Below the pieces are notes generated by a model that saw only the letters and a program-made list of their open reading frames with translations, was not told where the DNA came from and did no database searches. The position numbers and the translations under genes are program-made. From assembly GCA_033725935.1 (NCBI GenBank), contig MU867072.1, positions 186,001 to 250,000 of the forward strand: 64,000 bases of DNA, in the 5' to 3' direction. This stretch comes from Cladorrhinum sp. PSN259 (Eukaryota; Ascomycota; Sordariomycetes; Sordariales; Podosporaceae). Shown in pieces: positions 20,727 through 32,712 of the stretch (the first letter of the stretch is position 1; each line of letters starts with the position of its first letter).

Positions 20727-22811
20727 ATTCGTTCATCGTAGAGGGTTATTCAACCTGCTGGTACAGTTATGGGGTTTGAAAGAAAGTTATTTGTTGTTTT
20801 CTTTTCGGTTTCGTCTGGTGCGGTTTGGTTTGGTGTAGATATCCCCCATTTTCTTCAGTTCTTTTTTCGACGATTCCTACTGAGCAACATTTTGAATTTC
20901 TCGTTTGTTCATCCACTAGGTTTTCTGTTGTTGTTGATGTTGTTGTTGATTGGTTGAAGCATGGCGAAAAAAGTGTAATAATGGGAGGAGAGCATATTAG
21001 TTATAGGGGACGGAATGTCATTGAAACCAAATGAACATATCTGTTGTTGAGGTAACCTTTCACTGATTTAGGTGTTGGATTCTTTTCGTCGCGCGTGCTT
21101 TTGCGTCTCGATACGATTACTTCGGGGTATTGAGTGACTCGGAATTGGGAAATAGTATGATAGTTCGAAAATAAACCCAACAGTTGAAGGATGCGAAGGT
21201 TATGGTTCGAAAGTGTAAGAGGAAATGTGAAAAGGGGTTGTTTGGGCTGAGACTTGGTGAGAGTAGGAAAAAAGGAGAGTGAGCGTTTCAGGAGGAAAAG
21301 GTGAAACTGGTTGATGCTTGAGGGGATTGCCAAGGTGGGTGTGGATATACCTATCATTCCATTATTTGTTACTTTCACATATCGGGGTTTGTTTTCCCGT
21401 TGCAAGAAATGCCATGAAAGTTGAGCAAATGCCGATATTGTATACTAGATACTGAAAATCGAAGCTTGTCATGTGAAAGACGAATGAATGGTGTGGGTCC
21501 TCAATCGAAGCTGCGAGGAAGCTTCATGAACGGGGCCGCAATGCAAGGACCCCCCCCCCCCCCCCCTGGGTTACCGAGCTGGCCTTTGTGGCAACGATGA
21601 ATTATGAAACCACGTTTTTGGTTCCTGAGATCTCAACGTTTACATATCACAGTATCCTCAAATCACAACCGCTTTGTCTGGTAATTTGTATAGAGTTAGC
21701 ATTAGATCTTTACAGCGTATTAACATCACGTCATTGAAGCATGCTAGTAGGAGGTAAGAAGGAATAAATCTCCGCGACATCGGTTTGGATGAGCGTGGGG
21801 TTGCACAGACTGTGGAGGACAGGAGGCAGCCAGTCATAATTGCAGACAACGACAAAGTATTGGAGCTAGCCAGACACATAATGTCAATTTCAGTTCCCGG
21901 AAAACACTCGGCCGGGAGATTCCCATCGCTTCGGGCCTTTGTTGTTAGGTGCATCTCATCTGCATCTCGATCTGGGTTGGTACTCTAAAAAAGTTTCGAC
22001 CGAGCAAGAAAATGAACAGTCCTGTGGCGTCTTCGTAAAAACTGGGAATGCCAATAGTGTAAAATGCCATCTCAGCGGATTTGCCAACTTTGGAGAACAG
22101 AAACTCCACTTTTATGTGGCGTCTCACCAGGCGGTCGGAAGCACCTATCCGCCTGCGCTACCACACAGAACACCACAATCTTTGCCGTGGTCCGGTCTTG
22201 CTGGTTGTCGGTGTTTGCTTGTGTCGCTCTAAAGAAAAGTGTAAAAGGGTTGGACTCCCGTCGTCGCTGTCTCCAGGGATCTCCAGGGATCTCCAACCCG
22301 TCGTTCAACTTTTCGGCACCTTTAATGGGAAAAATGGCAATCGCGCTAGGACAGGACAAGTGTCTCGGGGCCAAGTAGCTAGCCCAGTATTGTGACAAAT
22401 TTTGGAACAAACTGGGAACAAATTGGGGACACCCGACTTTGGCTTGTAGCCCCGACGCACGTGCCGCTAACAGTCAAAGGCAGTCCCCGCTTCAGGCGAC
22501 TTCCGATTTCCCACATTACCTTCCCAGATGCCGCACCTGCGGTGGTACGATTCTGCGTCAAAAACGTTCCACTCCCAACAACGACGCCCTCTCGATCCCA
22601 TCAACCACAATTCGAGATCACCGTAAGACTCGGAGCACACTAGAACGACGGCATCCAATTGGAAAGTACCCCGGCCGCCAGAGTGTCGCCCATTCGCATC
22701 GGCCCATCTGCAATCGAGTCCCCGACGACCCAGACTGCTCTGCCGCATGCAACAGCTGATTCCATAGCCGTTGCTCTCAGGGGTCCCGACTCCCAACCTG
22801 CCAAAGGAAAA
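20727..22811. other. Intergenic, 2.1 kb: promoter of the SREBP gene
   Basis: 3' flank of the membrane-protein gene, then the srbA-like promoter. No ATG-initiated coding sequence with coherent composition. Holds a 17-C homopolymer. Confidence 0.55.
21550..21566. repeat. Poly(C) run, 17 nt
   Basis: Uninterrupted run of C read directly; length may vary with sequencing error. Confidence 0.85.
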
Positions 22812-25800
22812 ATGGCCGACCCCGATGCTGACTCGTCGCCCGGCCTCTTTGCCGACTTGGACGGCACTTTTGATCTTGGAGCAGACAGCAGCAGTCTTGA
22901 CCCAAACACGGCCGCTGCAACCGTCGCCTCGTCCACAGTGGGCGACATTGGTCCTCCAACTACGACTTCCGCAGGCCAAAGTGGGACGGCGTCCGCTTCG
23001 CCCTCACATCAAGATTTTTTCAACCCGAATCCCGCAAACTGGGTCTTCCAGGACACACCCCCGTATGAACCGGTCGCTGGCGACAACCCGTTTGCTACCA
23101 TTCCTCAACTGCCTCCACAGACCTGGGATCTCCCGGTACACATCAGCCCGGGCCAACCCCTACTGCAGCAGCAGTCGCCCTTGTATCTCCAGTCCCCCGC
23201 CGCCTCCATCATCGACCCGAATACCTTTGAGTCCGTCGGTGCCCCCGACCCGGCGAATGTATCCGGGCCCCACGCCTTCTTTTCGAACGACAACCAGTTC
23301 CAGGCGCAGAACAACGCCAACAACATCAACGCCTACCGCAATATTCAGAATACCTTGACCCCAGCTCAGCAGGAGAGGCTCAAGAGCATCGCCATGCCGT
23401 CTCACCTTCAGTATCATTCGCCCAACAGCGCGGGCAGTCCGGACTCTAACCACTCTAACCTGAGCGGCCCCGAGACCGGGAAGGGAGCTTCCCCGGACGC
23501 AGCTGATTTGTCCAAGTCAAACAGCAGGAAACGAAAGTCCTCGGCCGAGGTGGACGAGGACGATGATGACGACGATGAGCATCCCGTCAAGAAGACGGCA
23601 CACAACATGATCGAGAAACGATACAGGACCAATCTCAATGACAAGATAGCAGCACTGCGAGATAGTGTTCCGTCTCTGAGGATTATGTCCAAGAGCGCGA
23701 GAGGAGAAGATACCACAGAAGACAGAGAGGAGCTCCACGGCCTTACCCCAGCACATAAGCTCAACAAGGCAACTGTAAGTCGCCGTGTTACTCTGTCGTT
23801 AGGTACTATAGTATGAAAGCTGACCCCCTTTAAGGTGCTTAGCAAGGCCACTGAATATATCAGGCACTTGGAGAAGCGGAACAATCGTCTTATTGATGAA
23901 AACAACAGTATGCAAGCTAGGATCGCTGCTTTTGAGAAACTCTTTATGGCAGGTGCTATCGGCGGACAGATGCCAAATCATCTTCAGCAACCTCCCACAC
24001 CCATGCCGTTTCCTCAAGATCAATACTTGAGCACACCTATGGGCACTCCCGGAGGGCCAGACCCTGCGGGTATGATTCCTATTCCTGATGACATCAAGCG
24101 CATACTGGCAAGTCAGCAAGCAAGTGCGGGTCGGCCGTACCCGGTTGGGCCAAATCAGCCCTTCCAGCAGAATCCAGCTCTGTACCGCCAACAACAGATC
24201 CAACAGCAGCAGCAGCAAGCACAGGCCAGTAGATGGAACCCTTATTTCGGCAAGTTGATGGTGGGATCATTAGCGGGGTTGATGCTGTTCGAAGCGTTGG
24301 TCGAGGACGAGAAGGATGCCGAGACCACAGAAGGACGCGGACTGAGGGCGGTGCCAGCTGAGCTCATCACGGCGTTTGTTCGTTCGACTCACTTTAGCAT
24401 TGGCGGCTACTACATTTCGGCCGCCAGTATGATCGCAAAGTTGAAACTGCTCCTTGTTGTTGGAGGTTTGTGTTGGGCCTTATTCTCTGCCTTTATCGAT
24501 ACTTCAGCCTTCGAAAGACCTGAGAAGCCAAAGCAGACCGTCTCAACTGTTCGGGCGGTACCGTCTCTGGCCTCGCCCATACATGTTAGGCGCCAAGCTT
24601 GGCTCACAGCTATTCAGACTGTTTGGGTACCAAGGAATAGTTTCTTCCTTGAAGCTGCCGCCTTGTTGATCAAGCTGCTCAAGTATACAGGCAGAAACGT
24701 TGTAGGGCCTCATGCGTATCTCATGCTGACCGGATGGAATGAAGAGCAAGAAGCCGCCCGTGTCAAGGCTTGGTCTATTGCGTTGGATGCCCAGCTTGCT
24801 GGTGGCGACGTCGAGATTAATAAGAGCCGTCTCACGCTCACCCTGATTGCTTCTGGCACTCTCCCCGATACACCACTCCGACTAATGCTCAAGGCTTTGC
24901 ACATTCGCGTCCTGCTTTGGCGCCTTAACGGCGCCTCGTGGGCTACCAATATCATCGCTGCGAAGCTCGCCCGATCAAGGTGGAATGAGGCAAGGCAACT
25001 TAACCGTATCAATAACTCCCTTCAGGAGAAGAACGAGCAACCCGAAGACGCCCTTCCAGAGCACTTGGCAATTCTTCTCGAACAAGATTGCGACGATGTT
25101 CTCAACGATGACATCATCCAGAGAGCACATAACCTTGCCTGGAACAAGCGCACTACACATAAAGTTACCGAGATTATCGATGGCATGGATGCCGTTGTTG
25201 AGGATGCTGCAGTTCGGTCTCCCATGGATGCTGTAGCAGCTTGGTACTCGAGTCTCGTGCTCCACCGGGTGCTGGTCAACAGCCTTCCCCCCAAGACTAA
25301 GAATGAGGGCGGAAAGCCTGCCAGTATCACGGCGGACGCCATCAACTTGGCAACCAAGGTCGCTCCCATTGGATCCAATGCTCAAGTTCGTGCCCTTGTC
25401 GCCAATGCAGTACTCTGCGAAGGCAAACGTGGTGCAGCGATCGTTACCGCCCTTCATGCTCTCGGTCCCTCGCAGAATCCCGATAAGCACCCCGATTACA
25501 GCAGCGGTGTACCTCCCCTGATTGACTCGCCTGTTGCTGCTATCACTCCTGATCCTGACGCGCAAATGGCGCTTCGCTGCGCCATGGGCATCGCTCAGCT
25601 GCAAAAGTTTGCTGACCCCCCTCAGGAGGCCTATATGGCTATCAACTCGATTCTTCCTCATGCTTGTGCCGAGGTGGGAGGAATGTCGCTGCTCGGATAT
25701 ACGGCTGCATTCCATTTGATGGAGACTCTTCATAAACATCCTGTGGCCAGAGAGAATTGCTCACGATCTTTGGAGAGATTGGCCGGCAGCTTGAGGATAT

Positions 25801-25976
25801 GGATTGGAAGTAGTGAAACTGGCGATAATGTTGGATTCGACGGTGCGATAAGACAGAAGATGATTGACAGGTGTCTTGCAATTACCAAGAGCGTTGTGGG
25901 GATGGAGGCTGATCCTGGGTATGCTTCCATGGAGGATGACTGTGAGGATACTGAAGATGGAGGGTCGGGTTGCTGA
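22812..25976 (+). CDS. srbA: SREBP precursor, bHLH membrane-bound transcription factor (SrbA/Sre1 type)
   Basis: A 1034-aa protein in two exons, 22812-23774 and 23835-25976. The 60-bp intron has a GTAAGT donor and GCTGAC branch site. Order of parts: acidic N-terminal activation region (FADLDGTFDLGADSS), Pro/Gln/Asn-rich linker, bHLH from about residue 262 (NMIEKRYRTNLNDKIAALR) through KATEYIRHLEKRN, then two hydrophobic segments near residues 459-475 (GKLMVGSLAGLMLFEAL) and 515-535 (LKLLLVVGGLCWALFSAFI), then the long C-terminal regulatory domain typical of fungal SREBPs (DUF2014). The basic-region Tyr in EKRYR is the SREBP hallmark. The precursor sits in the ER and the N-terminal half is released by Dsc-dependent cleavage under low oxygen or sterol to induce ergosterol and hypoxia genes (established). 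The first ATG after the non-ATG upstream frame is at 22812. Confidence 0.93.
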
Positions 25977-26640
25977 TTTGTCTCTGACTTGGGACTGACT
26001 CTCAGATGGTATCTTGGCAATTTTTATTTTTTTTGTTTTTTTTGTTTGCTTTTGCAGTGCGTTTTAGCGACATCTTTTTCTTTTTGCTTCTGTGGTTTAC
26101 AACACCCTCCCCTCCATCGACAGCTCGATTTTTTATTTTAATTTCTCATTTTCTTCTCCTCTTCTTTTTTAGGGGATTAAGTCTGCTATGCGCATTATAC
26201 CTTGCTTTTATTGAGTTTCGGCTTTGTATTTGTTTCTTTTACTGTTTGTTTATTCTATTGCTGAAATAGAATGGCGCAAAAGGAGTTGCGTGTGGATGGT
26301 CAAGTGGAAGGAAGGGCGCACTTGGGCGGAAAGGAAAGGGATGTGTTTCTTCAAAGAATCTTGGTAAAAGGAAAGAGCAGCATTCTAAAATAAAATAGTT
26401 GTTTTTTTATAAATTGATAGGGTTTGCACAGAAAAGAAGGAGAGAGTGTGTGAAAAAGATTGTTTGGGCGCGAAACTAAGCGCAAAAAAAGGGGAGTGGG
26501 ACTTGGTAGAAAAGGGGCAGTAGGGTTGAGGTTGGAAGGATAATGCGCAGTTGTTTAAGAGTTGAAATCTTGATCAAGCTGGTAGTTGCTTTGCGTTATG
26601 GAGTTTTAACTACATTGGTAATGCAAATTTCGTTATTTGG

Positions 26641-26643
<3 letters not shown>

Positions 26644-26683
<40 letters not shown>
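26644..26683. repeat. Poly(T) run, 40 nt
   Basis: Uninterrupted T run on the plus strand. Exact length is uncertain because homopolymers are error-prone. Confidence 0.85.
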
Positions 26684-26686
<3 letters not shown>

Positions 26687-27308
26687 TGATTGTAGTGGAA
26701 AAGAAGTGGTTGTTTTGACGCAAAGAGAAAAGGGGGACCAGTCTCATTGAAAGTTTTATGCTGTGCCATGGATCGGAGGATAGGATTCGAACTTTGGTAC
26801 TTTCAACTTCAAGTAAGATAGATGATTGTTATTATTCGTTCCTCCCGAGCGGATATTCCTCACGTCCAAAGGTTTTTCTTTGTTCAGCTCATACATGGCA
26901 GATCCCAATTCGTTCGTAACAGTACATATGTGTCTGTTCTTCCTGTGTACCAGCGCAAGGACGACCAGAGCGGTGATTTGTGACCAGTCTTGATCCGGAG
27001 ACGTCCTCTGCTAGAGGGAAAAACAAACTAATTACTGGGTCTGGATAGAGCCACGGCCTTTTTTCAGCTAGGTAGGTGGCTCGCGATATCCCGGCCGGGA
27101 ATGAAGCGTCAGGAGCTTAAACTCGATATGTGGTGATGACAAGGTAAAATGCAAACTGTCGTCCAAAGGGTCTGCGGCATATCTGCAGGGCGTTTTCCTT
27201 GACAGATACCTGAGAACTCGCCAGACCGCTGCGCATACACGTTTCAAACCCCCCTTTGAGTAGAACAACTTGAATATTCATTTTGCCTGATAGCCTCCAC
27301 CAGTTTCT

Positions 27309-27642
27309 TTGACAGCATCCCTTCCAGCCACAACAGGAAGCACAACGTCGACTCTACCAGCAGAAGCCCCGACCCAAGCCGTCGATCCGCCGGCAATAAC
27401 AATCGTCACTGGCCCCGGTAGGTATGTTTTCTCCCCTCTTTTGTCTCCCCTACTTGAGACTCAAGTAACTCTTTCTTTCAGATCTCTCAGACCCACAACC
27501 AGATAACCCGTCCGCTTCCGTACCAAGCCCGATACTCCTCGCTGTGATACTTACTCTGCTCTTGACACCAAGTCCCATCATAATCTTTGTCTTTTGTTGG
27601 TGGAAATATCGTGCCATTTTCAAAATTCAAAAATATCATTGA
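27309..27642 (+). CDS. Possible small membrane protein (5' end unresolved)
   Basis: Two stretches join in frame across a 64-bp intron-like segment (27418-27481, donor GTAGGT, acceptor TTTCAG). The joined reading gives a Ser/Thr/Pro-rich lead, a hydrophobic helix (ILLAVILTLLLTPSPIIIFV) and a basic tail (WWKYRAIFKIQKYH) before a TGA. That layout resembles small fungal single-pass proteins. However there is no ATG in this frame, so an upstream exon would be needed, and a stronger GTATGT donor four bases downstream leads to an early stop. I do not recognise it; it may be a pseudogene or chance. Confidence 0.3.
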
Positions 27643-28111
27643 GTGATCAAGCAACTCCTTGCAGATGCTGGACGCGAGGTCGTTTTGCAGCTTACCAATT
27701 CCTGCTGGGACAAGTTTAAGAGGGGTATTGGATGGTGAAAGTCGAGAGGTGGCCGATGAGGGGATATAGAAAGTTTTTGTTGAGATAAGCGCTATTAGAA
27801 GTGTTGGAGAGTTGTCTGGTGGTGGTTTGAGGACTTATGTTGAGGAGGCGGACGGTAATGGAATGGATAGCCAGAGACGAAGGGAAGAGCGAGTGGTGAG
27901 CGATGTTAGTGAGTTGGGTTTGGACCAGGAAAGAGCAGCGGAAGGCGGAGGGATTTTCAGAAACAGCTAGGTGTAGGGGGTTGGGTGCAATATGCAGTAC
28001 ATGTACGATAGCAATGATTTTGTTGATGACGGCGATAGGCCTGCGGATCCGGATCCCGGGTCGGGATATGCCAAGTCGGCAGCAGTCGGGTGGGGCCGAC
28101 ACTGTCCAGCC

Positions 28112-28120
28112 CTCCGCGGA
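28112..28120. promoter_or_regulatory. NIT4/NirA-type site (distal)
   Basis: CTCCGCGGA contains the palindrome TCCGCGGA bound by Neurospora NIT4 and fits the Aspergillus NirA consensus CTCCGHGG (established). It sits ~730 bp before the nitrite reductase ATG. Confidence 0.7.
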
Positions 28121-28346
28121 CTCGCTCTGACAATAATGTGGCACATAGTAAAATCAAGCGCGCTCATTGGTGGTTCACAGAGGCATAACTCGCTCATCCA
28201 ATTGACCAATTGAGAACAGAAGACGACCGGAGACTCAGGAAATATGCCGTCGTCGATGGAGTCTAGAATCGGCTGACTCGAAACCGAGAGTGGAATCAGA
28301 AAAACTCTAATCTCGTCCATGCCGAATCACCCCCGTTGACCACTAT

Positions 28347-28355
28347 CTCCGCGGA
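28347..28355. promoter_or_regulatory. NIT4/NirA-type site (proximal)
   Basis: A second exact CTCCGCGGA, ~495 bp before the nitrite reductase ATG and 235 bp from the first. Binding is inferred. Confidence 0.72.
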
Positions 28356-28410
28356 CGCCTCTGACGAAACCTACGATGCAATCTGCAACACCTGATTGGT
28401 CAAATTCCTG

Positions 28411-28484
28411 TTATCAGTCGAAACCCCTTATCTGATCAACCTCACCCGCGACAGAGACACACCTTCCTTCGGTGCAACAGATAA
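28411..28484. promoter_or_regulatory. GATA-factor (NIT2/AreA) site cluster
   Basis: Three sites within 74 bp: TTATCA at 28411-28416 and TTATCT at 28428-28433 (TGATAA and AGATAA on the minus strand), and AGATAA at 28479-28484. NIT2/AreA binds paired GATA elements to relieve nitrogen repression (established). Another AGATAA (minus) lies at 28674-28679. Confidence 0.6.
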
Positions 28485-28849
28485 CTCCCGCCCCGCGACA
28501 GTGCGACTTACGCTTTTCCGCTGCGCAGTTTGATTCTGCATCATTACATATTGCAGACTGATCATTGATATTTCCGGACAGAGTGGCGTTGTTGCGCGGG
28601 CAAGACGTGGGACGAGTGCATTTCCTTCCATCCTGCTCGGAGATGTGCATTTCCTTTACTCGAGTTCGGCCTATTATCTATGCAGTCGATAGAGAGATTG
28701 GTATCAGTAGAATTGCAGTAATAGAAGTCTTTTCCCATTTTCCCATCATCCCATCTGACTCTTTTTCCTTTCGTCTGATCCCCTGATTCTGTGCTTGCTT
28801 CCCCTTATTCTCCTGAGTCCACCCCACGTACAGCCCCCCAAAGTCCGCA

Positions 28850-31800
28850 ATGGCGCAGGGGAACCGGAAAAGGATCGTTGTTGTCGGCCTGGGAATGGTC
28901 GGCATCAGCTTCATGTTAGCAAATTCCCTCGACACTCTATCCAATTGCAACTAACAGTCCTAGTGAAAAACTCCTCAAACTCGACGCAAGAACACGCAAC
29001 TACGATATCGTAGTCATCGGCGAGGAGCCACATGTAGCATACAACAGAGTTGGCTTAACAAGTTTCTTCGAACACAGAAAAGTTGAGAATCTGTATTTGA
29101 ACCCAATAGATTGGGTGCGTCATCTCTACCCCGTTAATGACCTCCGACAATGCTGACCTTCTCTCCAGTACGAAGGCATACTAGACGGCGCTCTCAGTTA
29201 CCACCTAAATTCCAAAGTCACCGAAATACACCCGAGTAAAAAAACCATCATCTGCGCCAATGGACAGGAAGTCAGCTACAATATCCTCGTCTTGGCAACA
29301 GGTTCCGATGCCTTACTTCCACGACATACTCCCGGCCACGATGCCGCTGGTGTCTTTGTATACAGAAATGTTGAAGATCTCGAAAAGCTCATTGCTTTCT
29401 CTGCACACCAAAAGGGGACAGTTGGTGCTGTGGTAGGCGGTGGGCTTCTCGGTCTCGAAGCTGCCAAGGCCATGATGGACCTTGAGTGCTTCGACAAGGT
29501 CAAGGTCATTGAGCGAAATCGATGGGTACTGAGTCGCCAGCTTGACGGAGACGCCGGTGGTATGGTGGTTGAACAGGTTCAGAATCTCGGAGTTGATGTC
29601 CTTCTCAGTAAAAGAGTTGGAAAGGTCGACGTCGACGAGAAGAAGAGTGTCAAGGGTGTTTTCTTTGAGGATGGTGATTACATGTCCTGCTCAACAATAT
29701 GTTTCGCGATTGGTGTGCGTCCAAGGGACGAGCTAGCGAGGAAAGCTGGTATCAAATGCGCTGATCGTGGCGGCGGCATCATCGTCGACGATAGCCTCCA
29801 AACCAGCGAGCCGGATATCTACGCCATCGGAGAATGTGCTAGCTGGCAGGGGCAGACGTTTGGTCTCATTGCCCCAGGAGTTGAGATGGCTGACGTCCTG
29901 TCATTCAACCTTACCCAAGCAGAACTCCACCAACCGCGACTTTACAAACGCCCAGATCTCAGCACAAAGCTGAAGCTCCTCGGTGTTGAGGTTGCTAGCT
30001 TCGGAGACTTCTTTGCCGACCGTGACGGCCCCAAATACTTACCAGCACGAGCCCAAAAAGGAGGTCGAACGACACCCGACCGCGTCAAGACTCTCACCGA
30101 CGGTCTCCCACCAGCACCTGTCAAGGCTCTCACCTACAAAGACCCATTTCAGAATGTCTACAAGAAGTACATCTTCACGATGGACGGCAAATATCTCCTG
30201 GGAGGAATGATGATCGGCGACACAAGCGACTATGTCAAGTTGGTACCCCTAGTTAAGACTCAGAAGGAGCTCGATATGCCACCAGCTCAACTCATCCTCG
30301 GTGCCAAGAAGGAAGGTGCCGATGACGGTGACGATTTGGACGATGAAACCCAAATCTGCAGTTGCCACAACGTCACCAAGGGCGATGTAGTAAAGGTGAC
30401 CAAGGAAGGAACCTGCAAATCCATTGGCGAGGTCAAATCATGCACCAAGGCTGGCACAGGCTGTGGCGGCTGCATGCCTCTTGTCACATCCATCTTCAAC
30501 AAGACCATGAAGGACATGGGCAATGAGGTTAAGAACAACCTGTGCCCGGACTTCATGTACAGCCGTGCCGATCTTTACAATATCATCATGGTCAAGAGAC
30601 TCAAGACTTTCCCCGAAGTGATGAAAGAGGCCGGTGTCGACCCCAAGAGTGTGGGATGCGAGGCCTGCAAGCCAACCATCGCAAGCATCTTCTCAAGTCT
30701 CTGGAACAAGCACGTCATGGACAAGCCGCTCCATGGCTTGCAAGAAACCAACGACCGGTTCCTGGGCAACATTCAACGTAACGGCACTTACAGTGTTGTT
30801 CCTCGAGTCTCGGCTGGCGAGATCACCCCCGAGAAGCTGGTAGTTATTGGTCAGGTAGCCAAGGACTACAAGCTGTACACCAAGATCACTGGCGGTCAGC
30901 GTATCGACATGTTTGGCGCCAAGAAGCAGGATCTGTTGGATATTTGGAAACGTTTGGTAGATGCCGGCATGGAAAGTGGCCACGCCTACGCCAAGTCTCT
31001 AAGAACAGTCAAGAGCTGTGTGGGCACCACTTGGTGCCGCTACGGTATCGGTGACAGTGTCGGCATGGCAGTTCGTCTTGAAGAGAGATACAAGTCGATC
31101 CGTGCCCCCCACAAGATCAAGGGAGGTGTAAGCGGTTGTGTGCGAGAATGTGCCGAAGCCCAAAATAAGGAGTTCGTCCCCCTCCCCTTTTGTCTCTGAA
31201 CCCATTTGCTAACAACCTCACAGCTTCGGCCTCATCGCAACAGAAAAAGGCTTCAATATCTTCGTAGGAGGCAATGGCGGTGCCAAACCACGCCACTCCG
31301 AACTCCTCGCTAAAGACGTCCCGCCCACAGAAGTCGTCCCCATCCTCGACCGCTACCTGATGTTCTACATCCGCACAGCGGATAAGCTTCAACGCACAGC
31401 AAGATGGGTCGAGGGCCTCCCTGGAGGGATCAAATACCTCAAGGAAGTCATTCTCGAAGACAAGTTAGGCATCAACGCGTCCTTAGAAGCTCAAATGGCC
31501 GAACTCGTTGACTCCTTCTTCGACGAATGGGCAGAAGCCATCAACAACCCAGACATCGCAGCGCAGTTCAGGCAGTTCGCCAACACAACTGAGACTCTCG
31601 AAAACATGGAGCTCGAGGTCGACCGTGACCAGTTGCGTCCCGTCATGTGGCCTGCGGGATCGAACACGGCAGGAGTAGATGACTTTGCTTCCCTGAACGG
31701 CAAGTGGTCTTCTACCACTTGGATGCCGGTCTTGCCAGCTTCGCACTTCAAGGGAGCAGATAACCTGCCGAACGGCATTTCGGCGACCATCAAGATCTCT

Positions 31801-32316
31801 GATACCCAGCTGGCCGTTTTCAGGGTGAGAGGCAAGTACTATGCTACGCAGCAGATGTGTCCCCACAAGCGGGCTTTCATTCTCTCTGATGGTCTCGTTG
31901 GCACCACCCCTGAGCCTTCAGATTCTACAGAGTCCAAGAAGTCAAACCCGTGGATCTCGTGCCCGAATCATAAACGCAACTTTGACTTGAAGGATGGTTC
32001 CTGCAAGAATGATGAAGGGTTTTCGATCGCGACGTTTGAGGTTGAAGAGAGAGGGGATGAGGGGATGGTGTATGTCAAGTTGCCTCCCGTTGAAGAGCTG
32101 GATGCTGCGCTGGGTACCAAGAAGTGGATGGTAAAGAAGGGCGAAGCGGGCAAGGGACAATTTGAGGAGCTGGATGAGAAGATTGGATATAAGGGCAGGG
32201 GGAGGACGAAGAAGGCCGGGGTTAAGGCTATTGGAGGACCCCTGCATGTCAGTAGGAGGCCAGTTGAGTTGATGGTTGGGAATGGAAATGGGTGTGGGAG
32301 TGCGCCGGACTGGTGA
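28850..32316 (+). CDS. nit-6: NAD(P)H nitrite reductase (siroheme, FAD, Rieske)
   Basis: A 1103-aa assimilatory nitrite reductase, reducing nitrite to ammonium in the cytosol. Four exons: 28850-28914, 28964-29114, 29169-31171 and 31224-32316. Parts in order: FAD-binding GLGMVG (residues 13-18), second dinucleotide fold VVGGGLLGLEAA, BFD-like [2Fe-2S] domain from ~residue 469 (CSCHNV, then GTGCGGC), and the siroheme/[4Fe-4S] pocket with the family spacing C-x5-C (CVGTTWC, ~residue 689) and C-x3-C (CVREC, ~residue 728). The C-terminal NirD-like Rieske domain keeps C-x-H (MCPHKRA) and C-x2-H (SCPNHKR). Introns 1 and 3 use weaker donors (GTTAGC, GTTCGT) but the joins restore conserved ISFIEKLL and NKDFGLIA. 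Neurospora nit-6 and Aspergillus niiA share this architecture. No nitrate reductase or transporter is adjacent. Likely nitrate-induced, given the upstream sites. Confidence 0.95.
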
Positions 32317-32628
32317 TTGAGATATGCATATCATCTGCTCTTTGGGATGCGCATTTGAGCAGGAGTTTTTTGGAATTCTGGATTTGTTTTTCTATGTGCC
32401 ATGAAATATGTTTTGTTGATGATGAAGTATACCAAATATTCTATTACATTTCTTTTTGGGGGGAAGCCATTTTACACATACGTGATCCACCACTTGCATT
32501 TTCTTGTAAAACGTCCTGCTCTCATCCCAAAAGAGAAAATCTTCTTCCGCCTACCACAAATTGCACAAAAAGATATAAGAATATTTGGATTAAGATGATA
32601 ATCAAAAAGATATTTGTGTGGTTTTGAC
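32317..32628. other. 3' flank of nitrite reductase and tRNA-Asp
   Basis: A/T-rich. On the minus strand it holds a T5 run at 32604-32608, a plausible Pol III stop 20 nt after tRNA-Asp. Confidence 0.5.
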
Positions 32629-32712
32629 TCTCCCGCCGGGAATTGAACCCGGGTCCCGAGCGTTTGTTGTTGGAATGACAAGCTCATATACTAACCACTA
32701 TACTACGGAAGA
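32629..32712 (-). tRNA. tRNA-Asp (anticodon GTC) with 13-nt intron
   Basis: Folds as a full cloverleaf: acceptor TCTTCCG/CGGGAGA (one G-U), D arm around AGTGGTTA, anticodon stem TGAGC/GCTCG, T arm CCGGG-TTCAATT-CCCGG. The anticodon GTC is at 32679-32677 with A37 next. A 13-nt intron sits in the canonical place after position 37. Mature length is about 71 nt before CCA addition. Confidence 0.88.

Larger units (their letters stand above)
25977..28849. other. Intergenic, 2.9 kb, with nitrite reductase control region
   Basis: The first 700 bp are T/A-rich 3' flank with a 40-T run. A possible small membrane-protein gene lies at 27309-27642. The last 750 bp hold NIT4- and GATA-type sites listed separately. 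Confidence 0.55.

Noticed and set aside
31476..31481. A further ACGCGT inside nitrite reductase
   Set aside because: It lies within coding sequence as a single copy; a six-base motif is expected about 15 times in 64 kb.
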